Positions 44,263 through 54,233 of a DNA stretch of 64,000 bases are shown here, piece by piece. Position 1 is the first letter of the stretch. Every line of letters starts with the position of its first letter. The position numbers and the translations under genes were made by a program. A model generated the notes under the pieces. That model saw nothing but the letters and a program-made list of their open reading frames with translations. It was not told the origin of the DNA and searched no databases. Origin of the DNA: Bombardia bombarda (lineage: Eukaryota > Ascomycota > Sordariomycetes > Sordariales > Lasiosphaeriaceae); the NCBI GenBank assembly GCA_030512295.1, contig JAULSR010000001.1:6781001-6845000 (forward strand), read 5' to 3'.

Positions 44263-45105
44263 ATGACCATGTTCGACGAGAACCCGTGTGTGATCCAGGA
44301 TCAGCCCGCGACGCCGTGGTTGGGCAAGACGCCTTTGGTCCTCATCCATGATGGCGGTGGCACCGTCTTCAGTTATCACCTCATCGGGCCTCTCAAGCGA
44401 CGAGTATTCGGCATCAGTAACCCATGTTACACGACCGGAAGCACCTGGGACGGCGGCATCAACCAGATGGCCAATCACTACTACGATCTCATCAAGAAGA
44501 TCATCCCCTTCGGCAAGGTTATCCTGGGCGGCTGGTCGCTCGGCGGCATCTTGTCTATCGCCATAGCACGTCTGATTGCCGACGACGACAACCTTGACGT
44601 AGTGGGCATTCTCATGATTGATTCCATCTGTCCCAGGCCTACCACTGTCCAAGCCCAAGCTCTAGCCCAAGCCGAAATCCGTACTCAACAAGCCAAACCG
44701 ACTCCCACTCCCATCGCCCAGCACGCTCTGACGTGGAGTACCTACACCAAGCCCGAGACGCGCAACGCCGTCCAGCGATGCTTTTCTGAGGCGGTCAGGA
44801 TGTTGGGAGAGTGGACGCTACCGAGCTGGCCTAACGACTCGTTTACCCGCCCGCCCCCCGTCATCCTGCTCCGCTGCAAGGAGAAGGTACCGACTCCAGA
44901 TGGCACGAGTAGGGTCGACAGCTATCGAGACGATCCCCTTCTCGGATGGGGCCACTATCGCCAGGATCTCATCTCCCAAGTTGTCGAGATTCCCGGTAAC
45001 CATTTCAGCATCTGGGCCACCGAGGAGCGTCTGGATGAGGTGACAGCGAAGATCAATCAGGCGTGCCTTGACCTTGACGCAGCGCAGGCACTCGGTACGC
45101 GCTAG
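44263..45105 (+). CDS. Stand-alone thioesterase (alpha/beta hydrolase)
   Basis: Single exon, 280 residues from MTMFDENPCV; an alternative start is the Met three codons later. The fold is that of PKS/NRPS-type thioesterase domains: PLVLIHDGGGTVFSYHLIGP (oxyanion region), nucleophile Ser in LGGWSLGGILS (about residue 92), a likely acid in ILMIDSICP, and His in VEIPGNHFSIW (about residue 254). Such free thioesterases release or edit polyketide or peptide products, or act on acyl-CoA. There is no PKS or NRPS in the window, and the only metabolic neighbours are a broken FAD monooxygenase and a broken transporter. The gene itself is intact. Confidence 0.82.
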   Translation: MTMFDENPCVIQDQPATPWLGKTPLVLIHDGGGTVFSYHLIGPLKRRVFGISNPCYTTGSTWDGGINQMANHYYDLIKKIIPFGKVILGGWSLGGILSIAIARLIADDDNLDVVGILMIDSICPRPTTVQAQALAQAEIRTQQAKPTPTPIAQHALTWSTYTKPETRNAVQRCFSEAVRMLGEWTLPSWPNDSFTRPPPVILLRCKEKVPTPDGTSRVDSYRDDPLLGWGHYRQDLISQVVEIPGNHFSIWATEERLDEVTAKINQACLDLDAAQALGTR

Positions 45106-45182
45106 AGACGGCGAAATCCGACGTCTTGCTTGGTCCCTCATCTTCATCATGTACAGCATCCTCATCTTCATGACGGACAGCA

Positions 45183-45246
45183 CGCACATACGCATTCGCA
45201 TTCGCACTCGCTTTCGCATACACATTCGCATACACATACACATTCC
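45183..45246 (+). repeat. Imperfect CGCATT/ACACAT repeat downstream of the thioesterase
   Basis: About ten hexamer-like units (CGCATT, CGCATA, CACATT) in the 3' flank of the thioesterase gene. Confidence 0.7.
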
Positions 45247-45416
45247 TAGAAACTTCTAACTTTCGCAAGACTTGAAAAAAGATTATAGACTGGCATCATT
45301 CGGCTATTGATCAGGTAGGAGGGTAATCGGAAGAAGCACAGGCGGAGGGAAGGGAGTTCTTCGGGGTGGGAATTGGCTCATTATAGCATCGGAACCTAGA
45401 AATCAAATACGGTGTG

Positions 45417-45680
45417 TGTCGGATTTACGATCAATCAGAGGCATACAGCCGTCAGGCTGTGACGGCTGTGATTGGTCGACAGGATGAGAGGTGTGCAAAA
45501 CAGTGGGGAGCTGGTCACGTGTCCCAGGAACCCCTCCAAAACCACCCACTTCCTGTCCCCGTAGTTCGTGATCCTTTTACATAAACAAGCAGATCAATAC
45601 AACAACAACAACCCCCAACCAACCCGTTCTCTACAGTTACTATAGTGACTCGTACGAATGACCTTGTCATTCCAACAGTG
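45417..45680 (+). repeat. Left arm of the inverted repeat
   Basis: Begins TGTCGGATTTACGATCAATC and ends near GACCTTGTCATTCCAAC. Pairs with 46041-46294. Confidence 0.85.
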
Positions 45681-45820
45681 TGTTCTAACCAGCTTCAATC
45701 TCAATAATCTTCTTTTTATGATATGTTTAATTTCTCATGCAAAAGAGGAGTGTGGAAAGTGAAGGCTACGATAATTTAGTCTCAGGTGCTCAGACCAGTT
45801 GTTACGCGGGCGCCTCCCCA

Positions 45821-45891
45821 GCACACCTTTCATCCTGTTGACCAATCACAGCCTGACGGCTGTATGTCTCTGATTGATCGTAAATCCGACA
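45821..45891 (-). repeat. Internal terminal inverted repeat
   Basis: 71 bp that match 45417-45496 on the other strand. The left copy is 9 bp longer because GTGACGGCT is duplicated in it. Confidence 0.8.
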
Positions 45892-46040
45892 TATATAATG
45901 TGTTATAATTAATTAATTAAAAAACATAAATTTATAATTTATATAAAGATTTAAATACGTTAAGACGATTTTATTCGAGTTATATTCAGACTAGTTTATA
46001 ATAATTGTCAAAATATAGAGCGTTAATTGTAAAGTGTGGT

Positions 46041-46294
46041 ATTGTTGGAATGACAAGGTCATTCGTACTAGTCACTATAGTAACAGTAGAGAACGGGTTG
46101 GTTGGGGGTTGTTGTTATTGTATTGATCTGCTTGTCTATGTAAAAGGATCACGAACTACGGGGACAGGAAGTGGGTGGTGTTTGGAGGGGTTCCTGGGAC
46201 ACGTGACCAATCCCCACTGTTTTGCATCCTGTCGACCAATCACAGCCGTCACAGCCTGACGGCTGTATGCCTCTAATTAATCGTAAATCCGACA
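46041..46294 (-). repeat. Right arm of the inverted repeat
   Basis: Reads as the reverse complement of the left arm and ends with CCGACA at 46294. Several differences from the left arm are transitions (for example GATTGATCG against AATTAATCG). Confidence 0.85.
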
Positions 46295-46300
46295 GGTATA

Positions 46301-46346
46301 GGGGCCAAGGGCCAAGGGCCGGGGGCCGGGGGCCGGGGGGGGGGGG
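46301..46346 (+). repeat. G-rich tract, possible G-quadruplex
   Basis: Repeats of GGGGCC-type words followed by a run of 12 G, directly next to the end of the inverted-repeat element. Confidence 0.7.
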
Positions 46347-46585
46347 ATAAACTGGCCTGAACTGGGAGACGATATAAGGTAAAGCCTCATGTGTCTGAAA
46401 AAGCACCCAAGGTAGCCACCAGCTATCCAATCATCAGACGGTAGTCGATTGAAATGAATGAAGCTTGATTGGTTAGTCTGCACGACCACGCTAAAAGAGC
46501 AGGCCCCCGCGGCGGGACTTCAGGCATAGGGCTAGGCAGCTGCTCTGGTCCGAGGGTCGGAATCCAGGGGTCGGAATCTAGGGAC

Positions 46586-47290
46586 ATGCGCTTCGCCTTC
46601 TCAAAGGGCAGCACCGCCATCTATGATATCCTCACACAGCTTGCTTATTCCGACTACCCTTCTGAAATGGCGCTCTCAGACGTCCCCCGTTGCTCTCCTT
46701 TTGGGGAGTACCGTGTCGACCAAATCTTGACTCTGAATGTCCGCCCAGAGCACGATCACGATCACGTATTTCCGTGTCATCCATGCGCGCATTCGCGAAA
46801 TCCACACACGAACGCTCTCCTGCACAATGGTCGTCGACATTCTAGATGACGGCGAACCACCCACGGCGAGTTCAACTGCCTTCCTAAAGCTCTTCGACCG
46901 GCGCTTCGCTGATCAACTCCGGCGGGACAATGGAATCGAACTGTGGACGAAAGACATGGAGCAAGCCTACATCTGGTCTGTTGAGAGCGGTTGATCTCGA
47001 TCTTAAACTGCTGAATAACGACCTAGACGCTAGCGGCTGAGGGAACTTTGAACCATTTCGAATCAAAGGGATCTTGCTCCAATAAATAAATGGATTTAGC
47101 CTGTGGAACACGCCCAATCATGCTCCCCGGTCAAGTTGGCAGGATATCGTCGACCAAGCCGTCACAATCGTCCGTGTTCTAGGCGATCACAACATCCTAA
47201 ACAAAGATGTGCGTCTGGAGAACCTCTCTCGTAACGACTGCTGGAAGGTGCCGAGGTTTGGGGGTGACTCACCAATACCCGTATCTGAAT
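46586..47290 (+). pseudogene. Broken fungal kinase-like (PK-like) gene
   Basis: Three disconnected pieces in order resemble one fungal kinase-like family. The first frame has FGEYRVDQILTLNVRPEHDHD. After a frame change near the CACGAT repeat at 46752-46767, another frame has YFRVIHARIREIHTRTLSCT, then FLKLFDRRFADQLRRD and LWTKDMEQAY, ending in a stop at about 46994. A third piece after further stops reads GILLQ, then INGFSLWNTPNHAPRSSWQD and IVRVLGDHNILNKDVRLENL, in which NKDVRLENL matches the catalytic loop of such proteins. It has at least two frame breaks and several stops, so no product is expected. It abuts the transposon-like repeat, which may have contributed to its decay. Confidence 0.7.
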
Positions 47291-48888
47291 TGACACCATA
47301 AGCATGAGGCTCTGCTTGTGCTGGGTTCCTCCGATTGTCTCCGACCCTCAATCACGCAATGACTGAAGAGAGATGGTCGTTGGTTTCGTAATGTGGTTCT
47401 ACGCCAAGAACTCCATGCCTTTACTTACTACTTACGTCGGCGCAACGATGGCCAATCGACCGCTATGGCATTGAATTGATGTTAGGCCATTGGCCCTCCT
47501 GATTTGCGAAGCTGGTCCGGCCTTGGCCCGTTATCTGGTCCTGCAGTCACAAGGACCGTTGTCCTGGCCGCCTAGCCACCGAGGTCTGTGCCAGTCTCTA
47601 TCGCTCGCAGACGCCCGGTGCCTAGGCATCTTGTATGGTTTCTAAATTGCCACTGCGTCTCAACAAATGATATACGGTGCCCTCTTCCGCTCGGTCACGG
47701 TCCTCTCTTCAAAAAGTCTTCGGCTAACATCACCTCAGCACCTCAGCAATACGCATGGTGTGGCTCGACTCACTGTTTCAACCAGTATGGTGCGTTAAAG
47801 TTTTGCCTGGCTCACTTCCAAGTCCCGATCATCTTTCATACTAGAACAAGTAGTATACTAGAACAAGTAGTAAGGATTTGAGTTAACTGAGAAACCTTTG
47901 GACTAACACAGGGCAAAAGGAAGCAGAAAGCCGCCGACTAGGTCGATAACCTCGATGCAAGAAGTATGACGGGCAACTGGAACCCCGTCGGGCAATGGCG
48001 CGATATCCACGGCGACTGCAAGTCTAGCACTCGCGGGAAGTGGACCATGCGAACCATCACAACATCGGAATACACATACAAGGTTCAGGTCCTTGAGACG
48101 GGTACAAGCCGAGTTGCAGGGTTGTGCGGGCACAAAGCTCAGAGTGAGCTTTTGTGTCTTGTGAGGGGCAGGGGTGCCCACCTAGAAAAGAATGAATGCC
48201 ACTCTTACCAAGTGACATGTCGGAGTAAACGCCGCCACATTCACGACAAACTGCTATAGGGGTGCGGCCAGTATCCGATACACACACACACACACACTAC
48301 CTCTCCCAGGCGCTTGAGGGGTCTCGATGCAACTCACCATGCCGAGGGTGCATACGCGGGGGGGCGGGCACAAATCGGCAGTCTTGCTCCAAAAAGAGTA
48401 GACGTCAACCATCATCGCACTGCCGGCATAGAGAAGAGATAGAGGCTGATTCACGGTCGGACTTTTGGAGTCGGACAGGATGCAGCCAAAATGCGACGGG
48501 TTGTGGTAAAGCTCGCGAGTGGCTTGTGTGCTCATTCAGCGTCAAGATATACAGACTTGTTCGTGTGCCAGAGCATGAAGATATTATTTTCTTGGCTGGA
48601 GACTCTGGGGATGTATACTCACTGATAAATCGACCACTAGGGTTTTATATCCAAAGACATCATACATTCTTCACAGGGAACTAGTACTTCTCCTGAACTT
48701 TGTGAAACGATCTCATCTCAACTGCCCCTTCTGTCAACCCCGTTTGTTCTTGCGTCGAGATACACACGCACTTCCAGACTGCCTCCTCATTTCATGTAAT
48801 AAGGAGAATAACATAAACAAACAACCTCGTCGTTCCAAAAGTCAACTCCCAAAACCAACTCTCCCCTTTGCTCAGTACCTAGTCAAAG
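47291..48888. other. Intergenic region
   Basis: 1.6 kb with no supported gene. An open frame from 47966 (97 codons) contains Cys and Trp but no family signature. A CA dinucleotide tract lies at 48281-48297. The last 150 bp are the leader of the transporter gene. Confidence 0.45.
48281..48297 (+). repeat. CA microsatellite
   Basis: Short dinucleotide tract in the intergenic region. Confidence 0.8.
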
Positions 48889-50676
48889 ATGGCCATCTCC
48901 CCCTCCCGCAACACCCCCCTCCTCTCCAACTACAAATGCATCCTCATCTGCGTCGCCATGGCCCTCGCAAATTTCCAATACGGCTTCGACGCCAGCGCTC
49001 TCGCCGGCTTCCAGGCCATGCCGGGCTTCCTGCGCGTCTTTGGCTACCCCGACCCGACCGCCCGCTCCGGCTGGAACATCGCGACCCGCCCGCAGCAGCT
49101 CATCTCATCCACCCTCAACATCGGCACTATCGTCGGCGTCTGCATGACGGGTGTCTTTGCGCGCTTCCTCGGCCGCCGCCCGGCCATCTGGGCCGCCGCC
49201 TGCGTCGCCTTTGTCGGCGCCGGCATCCAGGTTGGCGCCACGAGCATCGGCGCGTTATGCGTCGGGCGTGTCTTGATCGGCGTGTCGAATGCCTTCTTCT
49301 TCACGTTTAGCAATGTCTATTGTGTTGAATCAACGCCGGCGCATCTGAGGGGGTCGTGGCGTCGCTGTTTGGCGTGTGGGTTGGGCTGGGGTCGGTGCTG
49401 GGGTCGGTGGCGGACGAGCGGACGGCGGGCTATGAGGGCAGGCTGGCGTATCAGATCCCGCTGGCGGCGTTGTATGTGATCCCCGCGACGCTGTCGGTGC
49501 TGGTGGTGTTTGTGCCCGAGTCGCCGAGGTGGCTGCTGGTTAAGGGCCGGCCGGCCGAGGCGGAGCGGTCGCTGAGACGGCTGCGCGGGGACAGTCTGGA
49601 GAAGGAGTTCTTTGCCGAGGAATTTACCGAGATGCAGAGGGGGATCGGGGAGGAGAAGGCGCTGGCGAGGTCGGCTGAGCTTTGGGACATGTTTAGGGGG
49701 ACGGATCGGAGGAGGACGATTATCACGCTGGGAGTGACGCTTTCGCACTCGTCTTCGGGATTGTGGCTGTTTATTGCCTATGGGGTGAGTTTGGTCCTCT
49801 CCTTCTCTTCGTTGTTAGTAGGGAGTGACTTGCTTATTTGGACTCGTTTTGGCAGACCTTCTTCCTCCAGACGGCGGGCATTCAGGACTCGTTCTTGTTT
49901 TCTGTGTACTACCAGTTGGCAGGCATGGTCGGGACGATGGGCGGCATGTATCTTACGTACAAAGTCCTGGGCAGGCGGACCATGATGCTGACGGGGACTG
50001 CCGCGGCCAGTCTCTGCATGTTTGGGGCCGCTCTGGCCGATACCATCAAGCCCGGAAGCCCAGAGTCCGGGAAAGCCATCGTCGCCTTTATCATCATCTA
50101 CCACTTTCTGCAGATTGGATTCGCGGGCACGCTGAGCTATCCACTGTCTGGCGAGATCCCGAGCTCGAGGTTGCGTGTTCAGACCTTGGCCTTTTCTACC
50201 GCCATCAACCAATTCTTTGCGTGTTAGTTCATCTCCGCACCTATCTCTAAGTTTCTTTTGAGAAGAAGAAGACAGTCGCTGATTTGGACTGGTCTATGGC
50301 ATGCATAGGGCTGACAACGTTCTGCACGCCCTACTTTATCAACTCAAAAGCACTCAACTGGGGTGGCAGGTACTGTTGGATCTGGGCGGCATCTAATGCT
50401 ATCACATTTGGTAAGTGATGCACTAAAGATGTAGCCACGAAAGACTCTGACCTCCCAGTCTTCTTCTACTTCATGCTGCCCGAGGTCAAGGGACGGTCCC
50501 TCGAGGAGATTGATGAGCTGTTCCAGAAGGGGGTGTCAGTCCGCGACTTTCCAACATATGAATGCGCCTCTTCGACGCGAGCCCACGATATTGCCGTGGA
50601 AAAGATCAAAGCCAATGAGGAGGTGCGAGTAGAAGAGGTAGAGAAGAGCAGCACAGAAGCTCGAGGACCAATCTAA
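48889..50676 (+). pseudogene. Sugar-porter MFS transporter with a one-base frameshift
   Basis: Four exons: 48889-49784, 49856-50222, 50309-50410, 50459-50676. Within exon 1 the frame changes at a G run (49349-49353): before it the product reads ...YCVESTPAHLRG, after it VVASLFGVWVGLGSVLGSV in the next frame. One extra G would restore a 527-residue protein with phases that agree at all later junctions. Sugar-porter features include GFDASALAGFQ in helix 1, FLGRRPAIWAA in the first loop, PESPRWLLVKGRPAEAE, QTAGIQDSFLFSVYYQ in helix 7, INQFFAW and PEVKGRSLEEIDELF. It would import a sugar or related polyol. Because the break lies in a homopolymer and everything else is intact, a sequencing error is as likely as a real mutation. 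Confidence 0.75.
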
Positions 50677-52022
50677 TTATTTGTATATGTAATCCGAAGG
50701 AGTGAGGCGGCCTTAAAGAACTCTGGGCGAGCATGTCTGGCCAAGACATTCACAGTTGGACTTCATGTTGGAGAGGAAAGAGAAAAGAAACGAATGAGTT
50801 TAGATACGGTGCTTGCAAGAGGTTGCGTGCTGCTTGCACGGCGATTTCTTGACAACATGTACCGCTGTTAGTGAACTTTATTTTTTTTAGTATGGCAAAT
50901 TTGATCGGTCTACATGCCCTGGTAACAGAAAATTTGCCTGGGTACATTACGTGGACGGATATTGCTGTCGGGCGTGTCGCCAATCCTTAATTGTACTCGC
51001 GCTAGCAGATCTGTTATTAACAGCGGGACCGCTGATGATACTTCCAGCAGATGGTGGAAGGTGGAAGGTGGAAGGTGCGAGCATGTCAGAAGGTGCCCCC
51101 AGTTCTCTAGTTGGTTGGTAGAGTGTACCTACCTTACTGTAAGTCGGAGAATTTTCTGGTCATGTTCTCATTGTCCGTGTAGTTTGAGGAAAGCAGCAAG
51201 TTGTAAGTCAACACTGCGCATGTTTGATGTTGCCTTTTGGAGACACAAGCAAGTTTTGGAAAGCGAGGGCGGAGCAATTGATCTTAGACTGTGCAATCGC
51301 CTCTGCAGTGAACCAGCAGCAGCGATGCCGATTAGCGGGCCACTGTTACGTGCGGTGCGTTCGGTACCTAATCGGCACATATCCGCATCGTTGGGAATAC
51401 GAGGCGTCGACTGCCGATCTCTGGGGGCACGACACACGCCTATGACCATCACGACCCTCGATACGAGGGTCAACCTTGGAGATCTGTGGTCAGTCGTCCC
51501 TGCCAAAGCCATTGCCAAGCCCGCTTCCATTGCTCCCACTCTATTTCAGGAGCCATGGAAAAGCATGGCAAACAGCAAACACCGTGGAAGGCGCGTTGTG
51601 GGAGCGCAAGGGCTGAGGTGGCAGCTGCCACTCTTCCTGCCCAATGGATGGTAGGTACCTAGTGGCATACATACGATGCCATGTTTCTAGGGAAAGAGAC
51701 ATCGTGTTAGAGCAGCCGCGATGCGTGATGCCGACACTAAATCCACAACGGTGTGGAAACCTCGACTGAGCTGTATCTCGTAAGTAAGGAAGGAAAACCT
51801 TTGGTCAGAGTGCGGTGTTTTGGGAAGCATAAAAGAAGAATCCTCCTCTTCTGTTCTTTTCCAGTTTCATTCCCACTCCCACTTCACTCCCATCATCATC
51901 TTCTTCATCATTACTTGTCTGCTCCCAAGCCTCCACCACAATCGTATCGATCATCGTCAACCCATCAGACAAGCCAATCCTCCCGACAAGTCTTCACCAG
52001 TCCACGACACAGTTCAACAACC
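50677..52022. other. Intergenic region
   Basis: 1.3 kb with no supported gene. Contains a short GGTGGAA repeat at 51052-51077. The last 250 bp are CT-rich, fitting the leader of the cerato-platanin gene. Confidence 0.45.
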
Positions 52023-52503
52023 ATGTCTGCTTTCAGAGCCCTCGAAATCTTCTCCATCGTGGCCGCAGCCACGGCCACTCTGGGTATGTGCATCTCAGTC
52101 TAACCAACAACACCCACACTAATTGATAAACGTTAACGTCTTACCAGTCTCCTACGACACGGGATACGACAACGGCAGCCGCTCTCTGGACAACGTGGCG
52201 TGTTCAGATGGCATCAACGGCCTCACGACGAGGTATGGCTGGCAGACGCAGGACCAAGTCAGCCATTTCCCCTACATAGGTGGCGCCGAGGCGGTAGAGG
52301 ACTGGAATTCGCCAAACTGTGGCACCTGCTGGTCGGCGACGTACAACGGCAAGACGGTCTACATCCTGGCCATTGATCACACTAAGAGCGGCCTGAACAT
52401 CGCGCTGGATGCCATGAACGATCTCACCAACGGCAACGCGGTCCAGTTTGGCATTGTCGACGCAACTGTTAGCCAGGTGCCCCCAAGCAACTGTGGTCTG
52501 TGA
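52023..52503 (+). CDS. Cerato-platanin family secreted protein
   Basis: Two exons, 52023-52083 and 52148-52503, give 138 residues. MSAFRALEIFSIVAAATATLG is a signal peptide and its cleavage leaves a mature protein starting VSYDTGYDNGSRSL. The four conserved cysteines lie in NVACSDGINGL, NCGTCWSATY and PSNCGL, and the block GWQTQDQVSHFPYIGG is diagnostic. Cerato-platanins (snodprot1 type) are abundant small proteins of fungal culture filtrates and cell walls with a double-psi beta-barrel, chitin-oligomer binding and plant defence-eliciting activity. The gene looks intact. Its presence fits a plant-associated or saprotrophic fungus but does not prove either. The upstream leader is strongly pyrimidine-rich, often seen for well expressed fungal genes. 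Confidence 0.94.
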
Positions 52504-52717
52504 GGGAAGAGAGTTTCGGGATGATTCTGGGATTGACTGGGTATGGTTGGGTTTGTATCGAGGTTTCGCATCGGAATTGGTAATGGTTGGCAAGAAAAAG
52601 GCATCGCGGACAAAAAGATTGTGTTGAACGCATGGGACAGGCAGGACAGAAAAGAAGGTGTCAAACAGAATAACATAATATCAATGCAACGGCATCGTCA
52701 TTAATGCATTCGTTCAT

Positions 52718-53677
52718 TCATTCCTCTCCTTGCTGAATCCATTTAGTCTGGTATTCCAGGAAACTGGCCATGTCCGCAAGCATCTCTCCCGAGTACCAAT
52801 GACCTAAGCCATGGTATTCATTCCAAGATACCTTGATACCCATGGTTTCCAAACAAGCTGCCGCGCTCAATCCGAGACCCACGGGAACCTTTTGGTCCTC
52901 GGTCCCATGTCCAAGGAAGACAGGCGTGCTGAAAGGATTCCTATCTGGATCTGGAGGCGCTTCATCCAGCTCCAACTTCTCTTTCAGAGCCCGGACAACT
53001 GCAGAAGCAACACAACATGGCTCGACAACTCCAGACCGTTCCATAGAGACACCCTCATTGTGCTCATCGTCGCGTTCGAATGGATCAAACTCATCCTCCC
53101 ATCGCGCTTCATCAATACCACGGGCCCCAGCCACCTTGCTCAACCCACCCTCAAACGGCAACCATCCGCACACGCCCAGCACCGCACCCAGCGGCGGTCC
53201 ATCCCACAGCAGCATCACCACCAAGCTCGCCGCGCACCCCTGACTGATGCCCCCGAGGACGACATTCTGCGCTCCCCCTTCCCCCAGAAGAGCTATCTCC
53301 TTGCGCAAGAGGGCATGCAAGTAGCCAACGGTCTTCTGTAGGCCCTCAATCATGAGCCATTCATTTACCCCTTGCTCGTCGACGTGCCAGCTATCGAACC
53401 ACTGATTGATGATGCTGCGCTTGTAGATTGTCGCGCGGCGACGGGGGGCGGTGGGGAAAATGAATTTGGCGTGGGGGAAGTTTGTTTGTAGGGTGGTGAG
53501 CCCAGAATGAGGCATGACTGTGTTGGTGGTGCGTGATGTGAGAGGTTCCTGGAGGAGGCCGGGCCCGAAGTTGGCTGCGCTGGAGCCACGTCCGTGAAGG
53601 AGGATGAAGGTTTGTTTGTGAACGGGGGATAGAGGAGCGATGACCAATGGGTCAGGGAATCCCGATTGAGGCGCCAT
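52718..53677 (-). CDS. Phospholipase/carboxylesterase family hydrolase (acyl-protein thioesterase-like)
   Basis: Single exon, 319 residues from MAPQSGFPDPLVIAPLSP. Features of the APT1/carboxylesterase family: QTFILLHGRGSSAANFGPG (oxyanion loop), FPTAPRRRATIYKRSIINQW, nucleophile Ser in VVLGGISQGCAAS, acid Asp in LGHGTEDQKVPVGLG, and His in EYHGLGHWY. Relatives remove palmitate from proteins or hydrolyse short esters in the cytosol. The insert of about 50 residues before HGTED (DDEHNEGVSMERSGVV) makes it longer than APT1 (about 230 residues), as is common in filamentous fungi. The gene is divergent from the RNase T2 gene across about 560 bp. Confidence 0.87.
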   Translation of the reverse strand: MAPQSGFPDPLVIAPLSPVHKQTFILLHGRGSSAANFGPGLLQEPLTSRTTNTVMPHSGLTTLQTNFPHAKFIFPTAPRRRATIYKRSIINQWFDSWHVDEQGVNEWLMIEGLQKTVGYLHALLRKEIALLGEGGAQNVVLGGISQGCAASLVVMLLWDGPPLGAVLGVCGWLPFEGGLSKVAGARGIDEARWEDEFDPFERDDEHNEGVSMERSGVVEPCCVASAVVRALKEKLELDEAPPDPDRNPFSTPVFLGHGTEDQKVPVGLGLSAAACLETMGIKVSWNEYHGLGHWYSGEMLADMASFLEYQTKWIQQGEE

Positions 53678-54233
53678 TTTGTTGGAGTGGCTATTGATAA
53701 CCGGTGCTAAGGTTAAGATTTATAGTGAGAGCTATCTCGTCGTCGTGGAAAAAAAATTACAATTTGGATGATGAATTTCGAGCCAACAGTTCTGTGCGTC
53801 AAGTCATCTTGTAATGAGGCTACTACAACTTTCAGTTCACGATGAACCCAAACAAAAATTGGAATATTTGTGGCTCTGAAATTGGTGACTCGATTTTCGA
53901 TCCATGATCCCGAAAAAGGACCTGGACAAGTGGACACGGGCGTTCGTGGGGCCAAGTCAACTGCCAAACTTTCTCCCCACACCAGCCAACCAATGAGCCC
54001 CGTACGTCTCAGCCTTATATCGCCCACTACGCAAGAGCTCCAGGGCGGCGCGGCACCTATCAAGGTTCCCCAGCTTTTCGATTGCCCACTCCTCCATATT
54101 GTCCACCATCGACATTCGACACCCACAATTGTCAATCATTGGCATTTTGTCATTTTGACACCATCAACGTCGTTCGTCCTTCAGACATCCTTCGACAGTC
54201 TAGAAATACTATTAATTCCCATTCAATAGGTAG
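53678..54233. promoter_or_regulatory. Divergent promoter region (esterase / RNase T2)
   Basis: 556 bp between divergent starts. No gene is seen. Confidence 0.4.

Larger units (their letters stand above)
45417..46294. mobile_element. Long inverted-repeat (foldback) element with AT-rich core
   Basis: The two outer arms (45417-45680 and 46041-46294) are near-identical inverted repeats of about 255-264 bp. Both ends terminate in TGTCGGATTTACGAT on their own strand. Inside lies a third copy of the terminal sequence (45821-45891), so 45417-45891 alone also forms an element with 71-80 bp inverted ends. The 45892-46040 core is extremely AT-rich and shows no coding capacity. The arrangement suggests either one element nested in or fused with an inverted partial copy, or a foldback element with a mutated core. 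No target-site duplication is evident. Confidence 0.75.

Noticed and set aside
47966..48259. 97-codon open frame with several Cys and Trp, possible small secreted protein
   Set aside because: It has no signal peptide and no recognisable domain, and lies among relicts. It may be a fragment but cannot be supported.
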